Below, one piece after another: positions 30,175 to 41,785 of a stretch of DNA of 64,000 nt; position 1 is the first letter of the stretch, and every line of letters starts with the position of its first letter. The DNA is taken from contig JACKLU010000002.1 of the NCBI GenBank assembly GCA_024235735.1, forward strand, positions 1-64,000, written 5' to 3'. This DNA is from Burkholderiales bacterium (GTDB lineage: Bacteria; Pseudomonadota; Gammaproteobacteria; Burkholderiales; Nitrosomonadaceae). A program made the translations under genes and the position numbers. The notes under the pieces are model-generated. The model saw only the letters and a list, made by a program, of their open reading frames with translations. It made no database searches and had not been told where the DNA came from.

Positions 30175-32265
30175 GTGGCAAGAAAAACTCCCATAGAGCG
30201 TTATAGAAACATCGGAATTATGGCGCATATCGATGCTGGTAAGACAACGACAACAGAACGCATTTTGTTTTATACAGGTGTGTCGCACAAAATTGGAGAA
30301 GTCCATGATGGGGCGGCAACAATGGACTGGATGGAGCAAGAGCAGGAGCGGGGAATTACGATAACATCTGCAGCTACGACATGCTTCTGGAAAGGAATGG
30401 AGGGTAATTATCCGGAGCATCGAATTAATATTATCGATACTCCAGGTCACGTGGATTTTACAATTGAAGTGGAGCGCTCGTTACGTGTTTTGGATGGTGC
30501 GTGCACGGTATTTTGTGCCGTTGGAGGTGTGCAGCCGCAAACCGAAACTGTCTGGCGACAAGCGAACAAGTATAAGGTGCCAAGGCTTGCGTTTGTCAAT
30601 AAAATGGATAGGTCAGGCGCAAATTTCATGCGCGTGTACGATCAAATTAAATCAAGATTAAAGGCAAATCCAGTGCCTATCCAACTTCCCATAGGCGCGG
30701 AAGATAAATTCGAAGGCATAGTTGATCTGGTAAAAATGAAAGCCATTTACTGGGATGATGAAAGCAAGGGGTTAAAGTTTGAAGAGCGAGAAATCCCGGA
30801 GTCAATGAAAGCTGATGCGCAAAGCTGGCATGAGAAAATGGTGGAATCAGCGGCGGAGGCGGATGAAGAGTTAATGAATAAATATCTGGAAGAAGGTGAG
30901 TTGGAAATTCCAGATATCAAAAAAGGAATTCGGCTAAGAACGATCAGTAATGAGATAGTGCCGATGTTGTGTGGAACCGCATTCAAAAATAAAGGCGTTC
31001 AGGCGATGCTAGACGCGGTCATAGAATTTATGCCTTCGCCGATAGATGTTGTTGCGATTCAGGGTGTAAAAGAAAGCGGAGAGCCTGCTCAAAGAAAATC
31101 AGATGATAATGAGCCTTTTTCGGCGCTGGCGTTTAAAGTGGCTACAGATCCCTATGTGGGTCAGCTGATATTTTTTAGAGTTTATTCCGGGGTTGTAAAT
31201 TCGGGTGACACAGTTTATAACCCAGTAAAGTCTCGAAAGGAAAGAATTGGTCGAATTCTTCAGATGCACGCTAATCAGCGTGAAGAAATTAAAGAAGTTC
31301 GTGCTGGAGATATAGCTGCTGCCGTGGGTCTTAAAGAGGTCACGACCGGAGACACTTTATGTGATTCTATTGCAGTGATTACCTTGGAAAAAATGGATTT
31401 TCCAGAACCGGTCATCCATGTTGCTGTTGAGCCAAAAACTAAACTCGATCAAGAAAAAATGGGTATAGCTTTAAATCGGCTTGCTCAGGAAGATCCGTCG
31501 TTCAGAGTAAGAACAGATGAAGAGTCGGGGCAGACCATCATTTCAGGGATGGGGGAGCTTCACTTAGAAATCATTGTGGATCGAATGAAGCGCGAGTTTG
31601 GTGTTGAGGCGAATGTTGGTGCCCCGCAAGTTGCATACAGAGAAGCGATTAAGAAACTTGTTGAAGTGGAAGGTAAGTTTGTAAAACAATCGGGAGGTAG
31701 GGGGCAGTACGGTCATGTCTGGCTTAAAATGGAGCCAAATGAAGCTGGAAAAGGATTTGAATTTATAGATGAAATTAAGGGTGGTGTGGTGCCACGGGAA
31801 TATATACCGGCGGTTCAGAAGGGTTTGCAAGAAACGCTGCCTAATGGTATATTGGCGGGCTTTCCGGTCGTGGATGTTAAAGTTACGTTATTTGATGGCT
31901 CTTATCATGATGTTGATTCGAATGAAAATGCTTTCAAAATGGCTGCATCTATAGCATTTAAGGATGGCATGAAAAAAGCCAACCCGGTTTTACTTGAACC
32001 GATGATGGCTGTTGAGGTTGAGTCGCCGGAAGAATTTATGGGAAATGTCGTCGGCGATTTGTCATCTAGGCGTGGAATGATACAGGGCATGGATGATGTG
32101 CCGGGGATGAAGTTGATTCGAGCGGAAGTGCCGTTGGCAGAAATGTTCGGATATTCCACAGCGTTAAGGTCAGCAACGCAAGGTAGAGCTACCTATACTA
32201 TGGAATTTAAGCATTACGCCGAGGCACCAAAGAATGTTGCTGAAGCGGTTATTAATAAGAAGTAA
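30175..32265 (+). CDS. fusA: Elongation factor G
   Basis: 696-aa translocase GTPase. The P-loop lies in [15 protein letters not shown], with DTPGHVDF (G3) and NKMDRSGA (G4). Domains II-V follow with [13 protein letters not shown] in domain IV. The start codon is GTG with a weak AAGGCG upstream. It lies 61 bp after rpsG and 33 bp before tuf. The length is normal for EF-G1. Confidence 0.97.
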   Translation: MARKTPIERYRNIGIMAHIDAGKTTTTERILFYTGVSHKIGEVHDGAATMDWMEQEQERGITITSAATTCFWKGMEGNYPEHRINIIDTPGHVDFTIEVERSLRVLDGACTVFCAVGGVQPQTETVWRQANKYKVPRLAFVNKMDRSGANFMRVYDQIKSRLKANPVPIQLPIGAEDKFEGIVDLVKMKAIYWDDESKGLKFEEREIPESMKADAQSWHEKMVESAAEADEELMNKYLEEGELEIPDIKKGIRLRTISNEIVPMLCGTAFKNKGVQAMLDAVIEFMPSPIDVVAIQGVKESGEPAQRKSDDNEPFSALAFKVATDPYVGQLIFFRVYSGVVNSGDTVYNPVKSRKERIGRILQMHANQREEIKEVRAGDIAAAVGLKEVTTGDTLCDSIAVITLEKMDFPEPVIHVAVEPKTKLDQEKMGIALNRLAQEDPSFRVRTDEESGQTIISGMGELHLEIIVDRMKREFGVEANVGAPQVAYREAIKKLVEVEGKFVKQSGGRGQYGHVWLKMEPNEAGKGFEFIDEIKGGVVPREYIPAVQKGLQETLPNGILAGFPVVDVKVTLFDGSYHDVDSNENAFKMAASIAFKDGMKKANPVLLEPMMAVEVESPEEFMGNVVGDLSSRRGMIQGMDDVPGMKLIRAEVPLAEMFGYSTALRSATQGRATYTMEFKHYAEAPKNVAEAVINKK

Positions 32266-32298
32266 TTCAAAAAAGGTAAGAGCGTAAAGGGATAAGTC

Positions 32299-33489
32299 AT
32301 GGCAAAGAGCAAATTTGAGCGATCAAAACCGCATGTAAACGTAGGTACGATTGGGCATGTGGATCATGGGAAGACTACATTGACGGCGGCGATCACGACG
32401 ATATTGACACAAAAATTTGGTGGTGAAGCTAAGAGTTATGCGCAGATTGATTCGGCGCCAGAGGAGCGCGCGCGGGGCATTACCATCAATACGGCGCACG
32501 TGGAATATGAAACCGATAAACGTCATTATGCTCATGTCGATTGTCCTGGTCACGCTGATTACGTAAAAAACATGATTACCGGTGCTGCGCAGATGGATGG
32601 CGCAATTCTGGTAGTTTCGGCTGCGGATGGTCCCATGCCGCAAACGCGTGAACATATATTGCTGGCCCGTCAGGTTGGTGTGCCTTATATCATAGTATAT
32701 ATGAACAAGGCGGATATGGTGGACGACGCCGAATTGCTGGAGCTGGTCGAGATGGAGATACGTGAATTGCTGTCCAAGTACGATTTCCCGGGTGACGATA
32801 CGCCGATTATTGTGGGCTCTGCATTGAAGGCGCTGGAGGGTGATCAAAGTGAAATAGGCGCGCCCTCGATTTTCAAACTGGCTGAGGCGCTGGATAGTTA
32901 TATACCAGAACCGGAAAGGGCTATTGATGGAGCGTTTATTATGCCGGTTGAGGATGTGTTCTCGATATCGGGGCGTGGTACGGTCGTCACGGGGCGTGTT
33001 GAGAGAGGCATTGTTAAAGTAGGCGATGAAATAGAGATAGTTGGGCTCAAGCCGACGATCAAGACGGTTTGTACGGGCGTAGAGATGTTCCGGAAGCTTC
33101 TGGATCAGGGGCAGGCCGGTGATAACGTTGGTGTATTGCTGCGCGGTACAAAGCGTGAAGAGGTTGAGCGCGGTCAGGTATTAGCAAAGCCGGGCAGCAT
33201 AGCGCCGCATACCAAATTCACCGCTGAAATTTATGTGTTAAGTAAAGATGAAGGCGGGCGTCATACGCCATTTTTCCCGGGATACCGTCCACAATTCTAT
33301 TTTAGGACAACTGATGTAACTGGAGCCATTGAGCTTCCTGCCGGAGTTGAGATGGTGATGCCGGGAGATAATGTTTCGGTGACTGTGAATTTGATAGCGC
33401 CGATTGCAATGGAAGACGGTCTGCGATTTGCGATACGTGAAGGTGGTAGAACCGTTGGAGCGGGTGTCGTTGCTAAAGTAATTGAGTAA
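32299..33489 (+). CDS. tuf: Elongation factor Tu
   Basis: 396-aa GTPase that delivers aminoacyl-t[11 protein letters not shown] (19-26), [12 protein letters not shown] and NKADMVDD are the nucleotide motifs. Most of the gene is clearly GC-richer than fusA before it and rpsJ after it (33 of 60 G/C at 32461-32520, against 25 of 60 in fusA at 31741-31800). This would fit gene conversion from a second tuf copy in a GC-richer part of the chromosome. That copy is not in the window. Confidence 0.97.
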   Translation: MAKSKFERSKPHVNVGTIGHVDHGKTTLTAAITTILTQKFGGEAKSYAQIDSAPEERARGITINTAHVEYETDKRHYAHVDCPGHADYVKNMITGAAQMDGAILVVSAADGPMPQTREHILLARQVGVPYIIVYMNKADMVDDAELLELVEMEIRELLSKYDFPGDDTPIIVGSALKALEGDQSEIGAPSIFKLAEALDSYIPEPERAIDGAFIMPVEDVFSISGRGTVVTGRVERGIVKVGDEIEIVGLKPTIKTVCTGVEMFRKLLDQGQAGDNVGVLLRGTKREEVERGQVLAKPGSIAPHTKFTAEIYVLSKDEGGRHTPFFPGYRPQFYFRTTDVTGAIELPAGVEMVMPGDNVSVTVNLIAPIAMEDGLRFAIREGGRTVGAGVVAKVIE

Positions 33490-33551
33490 TTTTTATTAGA
33501 TAGACCAATATGTATGGCTGATATATTAAAAATGGCGCGGAATAAAAGTAT

Positions 33552-33860
33552 ATGCAAAATCAAAAAATTAGGATAAGACTGAAAGCATTTGATTATCGAT
33601 TGATTGATAAATCAGCGCTAGAAATAGTTGATACGGCTAAAAGAACCGGAGCTGTGGTTAGAGGGCCGGTGCCATTGCCTACAAGAATTGAACGATTTGA
33701 TGTGCTTCGCTCTCCTCATGTAAATAAAACTTCACGCGATCAGCTGGAGATCAGAACACATCTTAGACTGATGGACATCATAGATCCAACAGATAAAACA
33801 GTTGATGCTCTAATGAAATTGGATTTGCCAGCCGGGGTTGACGTAGAAATTAAGCTCTAA
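33552..33860 (+). CDS. rpsJ: 30S ribosomal protein S10 / NusE
   Basis: 102 aa. It is part of the 30S head and, as NusE, of antitermination complexes. [15 protein letters not shown] and [22 protein letters not shown] are diagnostic. It is the first gene of the S10 operon, 62 bp after tuf. This gap is short, so transcription probably continues from the str operon. Confidence 0.97.
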   Translation: MQNQKIRIRLKAFDYRLIDKSALEIVDTAKRTGAVVRGPVPLPTRIERFDVLRSPHVNKTSRDQLEIRTHLRLMDIIDPTDKTVDALMKLDLPAGVDVEIKL

Positions 33861-33938
33861 TAATTAATTGCACGAAGCTACCTAGAAACACTAATACAAG
33901 TTTAAAGTGTAATCAATAAATTCACGCATGGAAAAAAA

Positions 33939-34592
33939 ATGGGTTTAGGTTTAATTGGACGAAAAGTCGGAATGATGCGCATATTCACAGAAAATGGTGA
34001 CAGTGTTCCCGTTACGGTTGTGGATGTGACTGGAAATCGTGTGACACAAATCAAAATCAATAATACAGATGGCTATTCTGCAGTACAGGTTGCTTTTGGT
34101 GCCAAAAGACCGATACGTGTGAATAAATCACTGGCGGGACATTATTCAAAAGCGGGGAGTGTGGCTGGAAGTTCGCTGAAGGAATTTCGAGTTGAATCAG
34201 ATAAAGAGGCTGAAAAATTGCCATTAGGATCGGCGGTTGATATTGATCTTTTCCAAATAGGCCAGAAAGTTGATGTTTCCGGAATTACCATCGGCAAAGG
34301 ATACGCAGGATCAATCAAACGGCATCATTTTTCTTCTAACAGATCCTCACACGGAAATTCAAAAGCACATAGAAAACCTGGATCTATAGGTATGGCTCAA
34401 GATCCAGGAAGAATATTTCCTGGAAAAAAAATGTCTGGACATTTGGGTAATGCAAAACGCACTATTCAGAATCTGGAAGTAATCAAAATAGATAAAGATA
34501 GAAATTTACTGTTAATAAAAGGTGCAGTTCCAGGGGCTAAGGGCGGCAAGTTAATAATTTCTTCTAGCGTGAAATGTAAATCTAAAAGTTGA
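33939..34592 (+). CDS. rplC: 50S ribosomal protein L3
   Basis: 217-aa early-assembly protein of the large subunit. [17 protein letters not shown] opens it, and [20 protein letters not shown] forms the loop reaching the peptidyl-transferase centre. G/C content drops sharply from here on (23 of 60 at 34321-34380). It lies 78 bp after rpsJ. Confidence 0.97.
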   Translation: MGLGLIGRKVGMMRIFTENGDSVPVTVVDVTGNRVTQIKINNTDGYSAVQVAFGAKRPIRVNKSLAGHYSKAGSVAGSSLKEFRVESDKEAEKLPLGSAVDIDLFQIGQKVDVSGITIGKGYAGSIKRHHFSSNRSSHGNSKAHRKPGSIGMAQDPGRIFPGKKMSGHLGNAKRTIQNLEVIKIDKDRNLLLIKGAVPGAKGGKLIISSSVKCKSKS

Positions 34593-34617
34593 AAATTATA
34601 AGTAAGGTAGATAAGTA

Positions 34618-35238
34618 ATGGAATTAAAGCTGATCAATGAACAGGGACAAGATATTGGTAAGATATCAGTTTCCGATTCTTTGTTTAATAGAAAATATAA
34701 TGAAGCAATTGTTCACCAGATAGTCACCTCTTATCTATCTAACGCTAGAAGTGCTACAAGAGCGCAAAAAGATAGATCTGGCGTTGCAAAATCGAATCGA
34801 AAGCCGTGGCGGCAAAAAGGAAGTGGAAGAGCTAGAGCTGGTAGAGCTTCGAGTCCACTATGGCGCGGTGGTGGAAAAATTTTCCCAAATACTCCTCAAG
34901 AGAATTATAAAAAGAAGATTAATAAAAAAATGTACCATGTGGGAATGAGTACAATCCTATCCAAGCTTGTAAGTGATGAAAGATTGTCGATTGTCGATAA
35001 CTTTGATATAGAGACACACAAAACAAAAGATTTTAATGAAAAACTAAGAACACTTGGCTTGAAAAACCTACTTCTTATTACTGATGAATTAAATGATAAG
35101 CTCTATCTTTCATCTAGAAATCTACCAGATGTATTAGTTTTAGAAGCAAATAGTATTGATCCAGTGAATCTCCTAAAATTTGAAAAGACACTTATAACTG
35201 CCAACAGTATTAAGAAATTAGAGGAATTGTTTTTATGA
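34618..35238 (+). CDS. rplD: 50S ribosomal protein L4
   Basis: 206 aa. It lines the exit tunnel and in Escherichia coli represses its own operon. The tunnel loop [20 protein letters not shown] is conserved. Its stop overlaps the rplW start by four bases (ATGA), giving coupled translation. The C-terminal half is unusually AT-rich in codon choice. Confidence 0.96.
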   Translation: MELKLINEQGQDIGKISVSDSLFNRKYNEAIVHQIVTSYLSNARSATRAQKDRSGVAKSNRKPWRQKGSGRARAGRASSPLWRGGGKIFPNTPQENYKKKINKKMYHVGMSTILSKLVSDERLSIVDNFDIETHKTKDFNEKLRTLGLKNLLLITDELNDKLYLSSRNLPDVLVLEANSIDPVNLLKFEKTLITANSIKKLEELFL

Positions 35239-35570
35239 GTGATTCGTTGAAAAATTTTGAACGGCTGATGCAAGTAATTCTTGCGCCATATGTTTCAGAA
35301 AAAGGAACATTTATTGGTGAAGCTCATAACCAGACGATTTTCAGAGTGGCTCGTAATGCAACAAAAGCTGAAATTAAAGCTGCTATTGAATTGATCTGGA
35401 AAGAGCAAAAAATTAAAGTTGAAAAAGTTCAGACTATGAACGTTAAAGGCAAGAAAAAAAGATTTGGCAAGTATTTAGGTAGCAGGAGCAATTGGAAAAA
35501 AGCAATTGTGAGCATCAAAGATGGGCAGGAATTAAGTTTTACAAACTTATCAAGTTTGGGAGTTAAATAA
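35235..35570 (+). CDS. rplW: 50S ribosomal protein L23
   Basis: 111-aa exit-site protein that docks trigger factor and [17 protein letters not shown] and [19 protein letters not shown] match the family. It overlaps rplD by four bases; rplB starts two bases after its stop. Confidence 0.95.
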   Translation: MSDSLKNFERLMQVILAPYVSEKGTFIGEAHNQTIFRVARNATKAEIKAAIELIWKEQKIKVEKVQTMNVKGKKKRFGKYLGSRSNWKKAIVSIKDGQELSFTNLSSLGVK

Positions 35571-35572
35571 TA

Positions 35573-36406
35573 ATGGCCCTCGTAAAACTTAGACCAACAT
35601 CACCGGGAAAGCGGGCAGTAGTACGAGTAGTTCAAGCTGATTTATATAAGGGTGAACCTTTTAAAGGGTTAACGGAAAAACAAAACAGGAAATCAGGGAG
35701 AAATAATTCCGGAAAAATCACAATCCGACATCGAGGTGGTGGACACAAGCAGCACTATAGAAAAATTGATTTTAAGCGAGATAAGGACGGTATAGCTGGT
35801 AAGGTAGAACGTATTGAATATGATCCAAATCGTACCGCTAATATTGCGCTAGTTTGCTATATGGATGGTGAACGTCGCTACATAATTGCTCCAAAAGGAT
35901 TGAAGCTGGGTGATATCCTTCATAATGGAAATACAGCACAGATTAAGCTTGGAGATGCTTTGCAACTAAGAAATATTCCAGTCGGAACGATAGTTCACTG
36001 TATAGAGCTTTTGCCAGAAAAAGGCGCTCAGCTTGCTCGTTCAGCTGGTACATTTGCGCAATTCCAAGCTAGAGATGGCAATTATGCTTTACTAAAGCTT
36101 CGCTCAGGTGAGATAAGAAAGGTTCACATCAATTGTCGTGCGACCATCGGTGAAGTAAGTAATGCTGAACATAACTTAAAATCCATTGGTAAAGCTGGTG
36201 CTATGAGATGGCGCGGCATAAGGCCGACTGTCCGTGGAGTCGCGATGAATCCAATTGATCATCCGCATGGAGGGGGTGAGGGCCGAACTTCTGGCGGTCG
36301 ACATCCCGTCAGTCCTTGGGGTATTCCGGCAAAAGGATATAGAACACGTGCCAATAAACGCACAGATTCTATGATTGTTAGGCATCGTTATTCGAAAAAA
36401 GGTTAG
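35573..36406 (+). CDS. rplB: 50S ribosomal protein L2
   Basis: 277-aa primary 23S-binding protein near the peptidyl-transferase centre. [17 protein letters not shown] and the universally conserved [20 protein letters not shown] are present, including the His of HPHGG. Length and ends are normal. Confidence 0.98.
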   Translation: MALVKLRPTSPGKRAVVRVVQADLYKGEPFKGLTEKQNRKSGRNNSGKITIRHRGGGHKQHYRKIDFKRDKDGIAGKVERIEYDPNRTANIALVCYMDGERRYIIAPKGLKLGDILHNGNTAQIKLGDALQLRNIPVGTIVHCIELLPEKGAQLARSAGTFAQFQARDGNYALLKLRSGEIRKVHINCRATIGEVSNAEHNLKSIGKAGAMRWRGIRPTVRGVAMNPIDHPHGGGEGRTSGGRHPVSPWGIPAKGYRTRANKRTDSMIVRHRYSKKG

Positions 36407-36409
36407 TTA

Positions 36410-36688
36410 ATGGCTAGATCAATTAAAAAAGGACCATTTGTTGATTCTCATTTATTATCAAAAATAGATAAAGCAATCGAAACGAATGACAAGCGTCCAA
36501 TCAAAACATGGTCAAGGCGTTCAACAGTATTGCCTAATTTTATTGGTTTAACCATATCAGTTCATAATGGTAGGCAACATATACCCATATTTATAACCGA
36601 AAATATGGTTGGGCATAAATTGGGAGAGTTTGCGATAACAAGAACCTTTAAAGGTCACGCAGCTGATAAGAAAACCGCGAAAAGATAG
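36410..36688 (+). CDS. rpsS: 30S ribosomal protein S19
   Basis: 92 aa, 30S head. [19 protein letters not shown] and [18 protein letters not shown] are typical. It starts three bases after the rplB stop, within the S10 operon. Confidence 0.97.
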   Translation: MARSIKKGPFVDSHLLSKIDKAIETNDKRPIKTWSRRSTVLPNFIGLTISVHNGRQHIPIFITENMVGHKLGEFAITRTFKGHAADKKTAKR

Positions 36689-36696
36689 GACATTAA

Positions 36697-37029
36697 ATGG
36701 AATCAACAGCTAAATTAAGAGGTGTTCGTCTATCGGCGCAAAAAGGACGATTGATAGCTGATCAAATTAGAGGCTTAAAAGTGGATAAAGCAATTAATTT
36801 GTTAGCATTTAGCCCCAAAAGGGGGGCGACTATAATAAAACAACTATTAGAATCAGCAATTGCTAATGCTGAGCATAATGATGGCGCTGATGTGGATGAA
36901 CTGAAAGTTCAGAGTATATATGTTGATAGAGGAATTTTTATGCCACGAACTAGTGCACGTGCTAAAGGAAGAGGTAATCGATTGATGAAACCAACATGTC
37001 ATATAACGATTACAGTAGCTAATAAATAA
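36697..37029 (+). CDS. rplV: 50S ribosomal protein L22
   Basis: 110-aa exit-tunnel protein. [16 protein letters not shown] and the extended tunnel hairpin near [19 protein letters not shown] are conserved. It lies eight bases after rpsS. Confidence 0.97.
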   Translation: MESTAKLRGVRLSAQKGRLIADQIRGLKVDKAINLLAFSPKRGATIIKQLLESAIANAEHNDGADVDELKVQSIYVDRGIFMPRTSARAKGRGNRLMKPTCHITITVANK

Positions 37030-37063
37030 GAGCCAGAAACAAAATATCTTAAAGGCAGAATAA

Positions 37064-37840
37064 ATGGGTCAAAAAATACATCCAATTGGATTTCGTCTCT
37101 CGGTTCATAGGAACTGGCTTTCAAAATGGTATGCTAACAGTAATACATTTGCCTTAATGTTGAATGAAGATATAAAAGTTAGAGAATATCTATTCAAAAA
37201 ACTTAAGCATGCATCTGTCGGGAGAGTTTTGATCGAGCGGCCATCCAAAAACGCGAGAATAACAATATTTAGTGCTCGACCGGGTGTGGTGATTGGAAAA
37301 AAAGGTGAAGATATTGAAGCACTAAGAATCGAGCTACAAAAAAGAATGGGTGTGCCGGTTCATGTTAATATCGAAGAAATACGAAAGCCAGAATTAGATG
37401 CTCAACTGATTGCTGACAATATTGCTCAACAACTCGAGAAGAGAATCATGTTTAGGCGTGCAATGAAGCGCGCAATGCAAAATGCAATGAGACTTGGTGC
37501 GCAAGGCATAAAAATTATGAGCTCTGGACGTCTTAATGGAATAGAAATAGCTCGGACAGAGTGGTATCGTGAAGGTAGAGTTCCGCTTCATACGATAAGA
37601 GCCAATCTCGATTATGCAACTTCAGAAGCGCAAACAACTTATGGAATAATTGGAATTAAGGTCTGGATTTTTAAAGGTGAAGTTATTGGAAGAGAAAATT
37701 TATTATCTTCAACTAACACTGGCGAAGAATTAGACAAAAAAAAGACTACAAAGAAAGATAAGTTAAGTTTTGGAATTTCGCAATTAGAGAATACAGGATT
37801 TACTAAAGAATCTGGAGAAAGTGATGCTTCAACCAGCTAG
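37064..37840 (+). CDS. rpsC: 30S ribosomal protein S3
   Basis: 258 aa. It is part of the mRNA entry channel and helicase. The KH domain has [14 protein letters not shown], and [20 protein letters not shown] opens the protein. The C-terminal tail is about 25 residues longer than in Escherichia coli and rich in Lys, Ser and Thr. Its end overlaps rplP by 17 bases. Confidence 0.97.
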   Translation: MGQKIHPIGFRLSVHRNWLSKWYANSNTFALMLNEDIKVREYLFKKLKHASVGRVLIERPSKNARITIFSARPGVVIGKKGEDIEALRIELQKRMGVPVHVNIEEIRKPELDAQLIADNIAQQLEKRIMFRRAMKRAMQNAMRLGAQGIKIMSSGRLNGIEIARTEWYREGRVPLHTIRANLDYATSEAQTTYGIIGIKVWIFKGEVIGRENLLSSTNTGEELDKKKTTKKDKLSFGISQLENTGFTKESGESDASTS

Positions 37841-38240
37841 AACTAAATACCGAAAACAGCAAAAGGGCCGAAATACGGGGATAGCAACAAGAGGTGCTAA
37901 AGTCAGTTTTGGTGAATTTGGGTTGAAAGCAGTAGAGCGTGGCAGAATAACAGCAAGACAAATAGAGGCTGCTAGGCGAGCAATGACACGCCATATTAAG
38001 AGAGGTGGTCGAATATGGATCAGAATTTTTCCTGACAAACCAATTTCTCATAAACCAGCAGAAGTTAGAATGGGTAAAGGAAAGGGCAGTCCCGAATATT
38101 TTGTTGCGGAGATAAAGCCAGGTAAAATGCTATATGAAATGGACGGGGTTAATGAAACGCTGGCTAGAGAAGCATTCAGACTTGCTGCAGCTAAGCTTCC
38201 GATTAAAACAACATTTATTATAAGACAACTTGGTGGCTAA
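37824..38240 (+). CDS. rplP: 50S ribosomal protein L16
   Basis: 138 aa, near the A site and 5S r[22 protein letters not shown] is the family start. I take the ATG at 37824, with GGAG seven bases upstream, rather than the in-frame GTG at 37821. The gene overlaps the end of rpsC. Confidence 0.97.
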   Translation: MLQPARTKYRKQQKGRNTGIATRGAKVSFGEFGLKAVERGRITARQIEAARRAMTRHIKRGGRIWIRIFPDKPISHKPAEVRMGKGKGSPEYFVAEIKPGKMLYEMDGVNETLAREAFRLAAAKLPIKTTFIIRQLGG

Positions 38241-38242
38241 GA

Positions 38243-38434
38243 ATGAATGTCAAAGAATTAAGAAACATGACTTTAGTCGATTTAAACAAAGAATTACAGG
38301 AATTATTAAAAATTCAATTCAGTATTAGAATGCAGCTTGCGACGCAACAAACAACAAATACAAATCAATTAAGCCGGAATCGACGCAACATAGCTAGAGT
38401 CAAAACACTAATTACCGAAAAATCAACAGTATGA
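38243..38434 (+). CDS. rpmC: 50S ribosomal protein L29
   Basis: 63-aa two-helix protein at the exit tunnel. [20 protein letters not shown] is typical. It starts two bases after the rplP stop and overlaps rpsQ by four bases (ATGA). Confidence 0.95.
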   Translation: MNVKELRNMTLVDLNKELQELLKIQFSIRMQLATQQTTNTNQLSRNRRNIARVKTLITEKSTV

Positions 38435-38688
38435 TGAATAATCAAAGCTTTAAGCGTACATTTACAGGAAAAGTCACTAGTAATAAAACAGATAAAACTC
38501 TGACAGTTTTAGTAAATCGAAGAGTAAAACATCCTTTATATGGAAAAATAGTTACACGTTCAAAGAAGTATCATGTGCATGATGAGAATAATCAAGGCAA
38601 TATAGGTGATATTGTGTTGATTGAGGAAACTAGACCTATATCAAAGACTAAGACATGGCGTCTAGTCAGAGTTAATGTAGTTGCTTAA
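38431..38688 (+). CDS. rpsQ: 30S ribosomal protein S17
   Basis: 85-aa OB-fold protein binding 16S r[23 protein letters not shown] and [20 protein letters not shown] match the family. It is the last gene of the S10 group. Two adjacent ATG codons (38431 and 38434) are possible starts. Confidence 0.96.
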   Translation: MMNNQSFKRTFTGKVTSNKTDKTLTVLVNRRVKHPLYGKIVTRSKKYHVHDENNQGNIGDIVLIEETRPISKTKTWRLVRVNVVA

Positions 38689-38689
38689 A

Positions 38690-38718
38690 TTGATAAATTT
38701 AAATTATTGAAGTATACT
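38690..38718 (+). promoter_or_regulatory. Internal sigma-70 promoter before the spc operon
   Basis: TTGATA (38690-38695), 17 bases, TATACT (38713-38718) lie in the 158-bp gap between rpsQ and rplN. This is a good promoter and would start the spc block separately from the S10 block, leaving an untranslated leader of about 120 nt. Confidence 0.75.
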
Positions 38719-38846
38719 GCGCCGTTTTTATGGAAAATTTATGGCAGAAAGCTCTCATCTAAATGAGTATTTTGGTATAAAAAATTAATGGCTTGTATGG
38801 GCGCCAAAAGAAGAATATTGATGAAAAATAAAAAAGTGAGTATTAG

Positions 38847-39215
38847 ATGATACAGATGCAGTCAATATTAAAAGTTGCTGACAATACCGGTGCACGATCA
38901 GTTATGTGCATAAAAGTATTAGGTGGATCCAAGCGGAGTTATGCTACTGTAGGGGACGTTATAAAAGTAAGTATTAAAGACGCGGCACCTCGTGGAAAAG
39001 TAAAAAAAGGTGATGTGTATAATGCAGTAATAGTTAGAACCGCTAAAGGAATACGAAGAATGGATGGTTCGCTGATAAAATTTGATGGTAATGCGGCTGT
39101 ACTTCTGAATACAAAGCTTGAGCCAATTGGAACACGTATTTTTGGCCCAGTGACGCGTGAATTGAGAGGGGCAAAATTTATGAAGATAGTCTCGCTTGCT
39201 CCTGAAGTTTTGTAA
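38847..39215 (+). CDS. rplN: 50S ribosomal protein L14
   Basis: 122-aa subunit-interface protein. [18 protein letters not shown] and [13 protein letters not shown] are diagnostic. It is the first gene of the spc block. Confidence 0.98.
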   Translation: MIQMQSILKVADNTGARSVMCIKVLGGSKRSYATVGDVIKVSIKDAAPRGKVKKGDVYNAVIVRTAKGIRRMDGSLIKFDGNAAVLLNTKLEPIGTRIFGPVTRELRGAKFMKIVSLAPEVL

Positions 39216-39232
39216 ATAAAGATTATATTAAG

Positions 39233-39544
39233 ATGAGAAAAATTAAAAAAGGTGATGATGTTGTTGTGTTGTCTGGAAAAGATAAAGGCAAGCGCGGATC
39301 AGTTGTTAGGATAGTTAATAAAAATTATGCGCAGATTCAGAATGTAAATGTGCAAAAAAAACATCAAAAACCTAATCCAAGCAACGGAACAACGGGCGGA
39401 ATTATAACTGTAAATATGCCCATTCATTTGTCAAATGTTGCCATATTTAACTCTTCGAGAAACAAGTACGATCGTGTGGGATTCAATGTAGATTCTGAAG
39501 GTAATAAAACTAGAATTTTTAGATCAACTGTTGAAGAAATATAA
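39233..39544 (+). CDS. rplX: 50S ribosomal protein L24
   Basis: 103-aa KOW-motif assembly initiator of the large subunit. KKGDDVVVLSGKDKGKRGSV is the KOW region. It lies 17 bp after rplN. Confidence 0.97.
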   Translation: MRKIKKGDDVVVLSGKDKGKRGSVVRIVNKNYAQIQNVNVQKKHQKPNPSNGTTGGIITVNMPIHLSNVAIFNSSRNKYDRVGFNVDSEGNKTRIFRSTVEEI

Positions 39545-39558
39545 TATAAAAAGAATCG

Positions 39559-40098
39559 ATGAGCCGCTTAAAAGAAACATACATTAAAAAAATTACGCCT
39601 TCTTTGTTACAGAAGTTTGCCTATAAATCTATCATGGAAGTTCCAAAAATAATTAAGATTACTGTTAATATGGGACTCGGTGAAGCAACTTCGGATAAAA
39701 AGATCATTGAGCATGCTGTAACTGATTTAAAAAAAATTAGTGGTCAAAAGCCAATAGTAACAACTGCACGTAAATCTATTGCTACATTCAAAGTTCGTGA
39801 AGGTTATCCTATTGGATGTATGGTCACTTTGAGAGGTGGAAGAATGTATGATTTCTTGGATCGCCTAATTTCTATTGCTATCCCGCGAATACGAGATTTT
39901 CGTGGGATCTCATCTAAATCGTTCGACGGTAGAGGAAACTATAATTTAGGAATCAAAGAGCAAATAATATTCCCTGAAATAGAATACGATAAAATTGATA
40001 CGCTGCGCGGAATGAATATTTCAATAACGACTTCGGCTAAAAGTGACGAAGAAGCACGAGCTTTACTTCAAGCATTTAATTTTCCTTTTAAAAATTAA
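39559..40098 (+). CDS. rplE: 50S ribosomal protein L5
   Basis: 179-aa 5S rRNA-binding protein. [36 protein letters not shown] and [16 protein letters not shown] are typical. Confidence 0.98.
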   Translation: MSRLKETYIKKITPSLLQKFAYKSIMEVPKIIKITVNMGLGEATSDKKIIEHAVTDLKKISGQKPIVTTARKSIATFKVREGYPIGCMVTLRGGRMYDFLDRLISIAIPRIRDFRGISSKSFDGRGNYNLGIKEQIIFPEIEYDKIDTLRGMNISITTSAKSDEEARALLQAFNFPFKN

Positions 40099-40102
40099 TA
40101 TT

Positions 40103-40408
40103 ATGGCAAAACTTTCGATTATCAATAGAAATTTGAAGCGACAAGAAACTGTTTTAAAATATTCAAATGCTAGAAAGAAATTGCTATCGACCATTAATGA
40201 CTATTCTTTGCCGGAAGAAGATAGATTTGAAGCTCGCTTGAAACTGCAGGCATTGCCTAGAAATTCAAGCCCTGTTCGCTTGCGAAATCGCTGCACATTG
40301 ACAGGTAGGTCTCGTGGCGTATACGCTAAGTTCGGGCTCGGAAGAATAAAGTTACGCGAAATTGCAATGAGCGGAAAAATACCTGGAATAACAAAAGCAA
40401 GTTGGTAA
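40103..40408 (+). CDS. rpsN: 30S ribosomal protein S14 (zinc-free form)
   Basis: 101 aa. The long S14 form lacks the CxxC-x-CxxC zinc ribbon (a single Cys in [12 protein letters not shown]). The start is the ATG at 40103, four bases after the rplE stop; a longer in-frame extension into rplE is not credible. Confidence 0.97.
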   Translation: MAKLSIINRNLKRQETVLKYSNARKKLLSTINDYSLPEEDRFEARLKLQALPRNSSPVRLRNRCTLTGRSRGVYAKFGLGRIKLREIAMSGKIPGITKASW

Positions 40409-40432
40409 TTATATTTATAAACAGGATATAAC

Positions 40433-40828
40433 ATGAGCCTAAGCGACCCAATAGCTGATATGCTGACACGAATAAGAAATGCTCAAATGGCTAAAAAAGA
40501 AAGTGTTTCTATGCCTTTTTCTAAAATAAAATATTCCATAGCCTCTGTATTAAAAGATGAGGGTTATATCGATTCATGTCAGACATTCATTAATCAAAAT
40601 GTATCTGTTATTCAAATTAATTTGAAATATTATTCTGGATCTCCTGTGATTGAATCAATCAAGCGCGTGAGTAGGCCCGGAATGCGTATCTATAAATCAG
40701 TCTCAAATTTGCAAGAAGTTTTAGGTGGTATGGGAATTTCAATAGTGTCGACGTCTAAAGGTGTTATGACCGGAAGAAAAGCAAAAAAAATGGGCATTGG
40801 TGGTGAAGTCATTTGTGAAGTAGTTTAA
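40433..40828 (+). CDS. rpsH: 30S ribosomal protein S8
   Basis: 131 aa, 16S-binding platform protein. [18 protein letters not shown] and the C-terminal [19 protein letters not shown] are conserved. In Escherichia coli S8 is the spc operon repressor; its mRNA target is not recognised here. Confidence 0.98.
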   Translation: MSLSDPIADMLTRIRNAQMAKKESVSMPFSKIKYSIASVLKDEGYIDSCQTFINQNVSVIQINLKYYSGSPVIESIKRVSRPGMRIYKSVSNLQEVLGGMGISIVSTSKGVMTGRKAKKMGIGGEVICEVV

Positions 40829-40861
40829 TTGAAAGAGTATGAATTTAAGGAACCAATTTAA

Positions 40862-41395
40862 ATGTCACGAATTAGTAGTAATCCCATAAATATTCCGCCT
40901 GAAGTTAAAATTGAAATACAAGCAACAGGCATACAAGTAAAAGGGCCTAAAGGACATCTATTCCAACATGTGAATACTAATTTGGGATTAATTGAAGACA
41001 ACAATACTATTAGAGTTGAAGTTAAAGAAAATACGCAGGAAACTAAAGCACTGTCAGGCACAGTGCGTTCTTTAATATCAAATATGGTAAAAGGAGTTTC
41101 TGTTGGTTTCGAAAAAAAGCTTATTTTGGTTGGCGTTGGCTATCGAGCTCAGATTAATGGAAGTGTCTTAAATTTGAGTTTAGGGTATTCTCATTCGATA
41201 AATTATCCTATACCTGCTGATATAAGCGTTGAACTGCCAACCCAGACGGAAATATCTATTAAGGGCATTGATAAGCAAAAAGTCGGACAGATTGCTGCCG
41301 ACATAAGAGCTTTTAGAAGACCTGAGCCTTATAAAGGTAAGGGTGTACGTTATTCTGATGAAATAGTTAAATTAAAAGAAACTAAAAAGAAATAA
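40862..41395 (+). CDS. rplF: 50S ribosomal protein L6
   Basis: 177-aa two-domain protein near the GTPase centre. VKGPKGHLFQ and RRPEPYKGKGVRYSDE (C-terminal signature) are present. Confidence 0.98.
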   Translation: MSRISSNPINIPPEVKIEIQATGIQVKGPKGHLFQHVNTNLGLIEDNNTIRVEVKENTQETKALSGTVRSLISNMVKGVSVGFEKKLILVGVGYRAQINGSVLNLSLGYSHSINYPIPADISVELPTQTEISIKGIDKQKVGQIAADIRAFRRPEPYKGKGVRYSDEIVKLKETKKK

Positions 41396-41410
41396 AGCTT
41401 AATTTTCACA

Positions 41411-41767
41411 ATGAAAAATTTAAAATTAAAAAGACTAAATCGTGCGAAAAAAACTAGAAAAAAAATACAAGAACTAGGGGTTTTGCGTTTAACAATTAAT
41501 CGAACAAATAATCATATATATGCTCAAATTATTGATGATTCAAAAAGAATTACGATAACTAGTGCCTCGTCAATTGAGCCTGAAATAAAAAACCAAGTAA
41601 AGTTTGGGAATAATATTTCATCAGCAATAATAATAGGAAAAAGAATTGCCGAAAAAGCAAAAGTTTTGGGCATAAATGAAATTGCTTTTGATCGATCTGG
41701 ATACCAGTATCATGGAAGAGTTAAAGCATTGGCGGATTCAGCTAGAAGTAACGGATTGAAATTCTAA
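41411..41767 (+). CDS. rplR: 50S ribosomal protein L18
   Basis: 118-aa 5S rRNA-binding protein. LRLTINRTNNHIYAQIIDD and the end FDRSGYQYHGRVKALADSAR match the family. This is one of the most AT-rich genes in the window: the 60 bases 41401-41460 at its start hold only 12 G or C. Confidence 0.97.
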   Translation: MKNLKLKRLNRAKKTRKKIQELGVLRLTINRTNNHIYAQIIDDSKRITITSASSIEPEIKNQVKFGNNISSAIIIGKRIAEKAKVLGINEIAFDRSGYQYHGRVKALADSARSNGLKF

Positions 41768-41785
41768 TTATATTTAAACAACACT

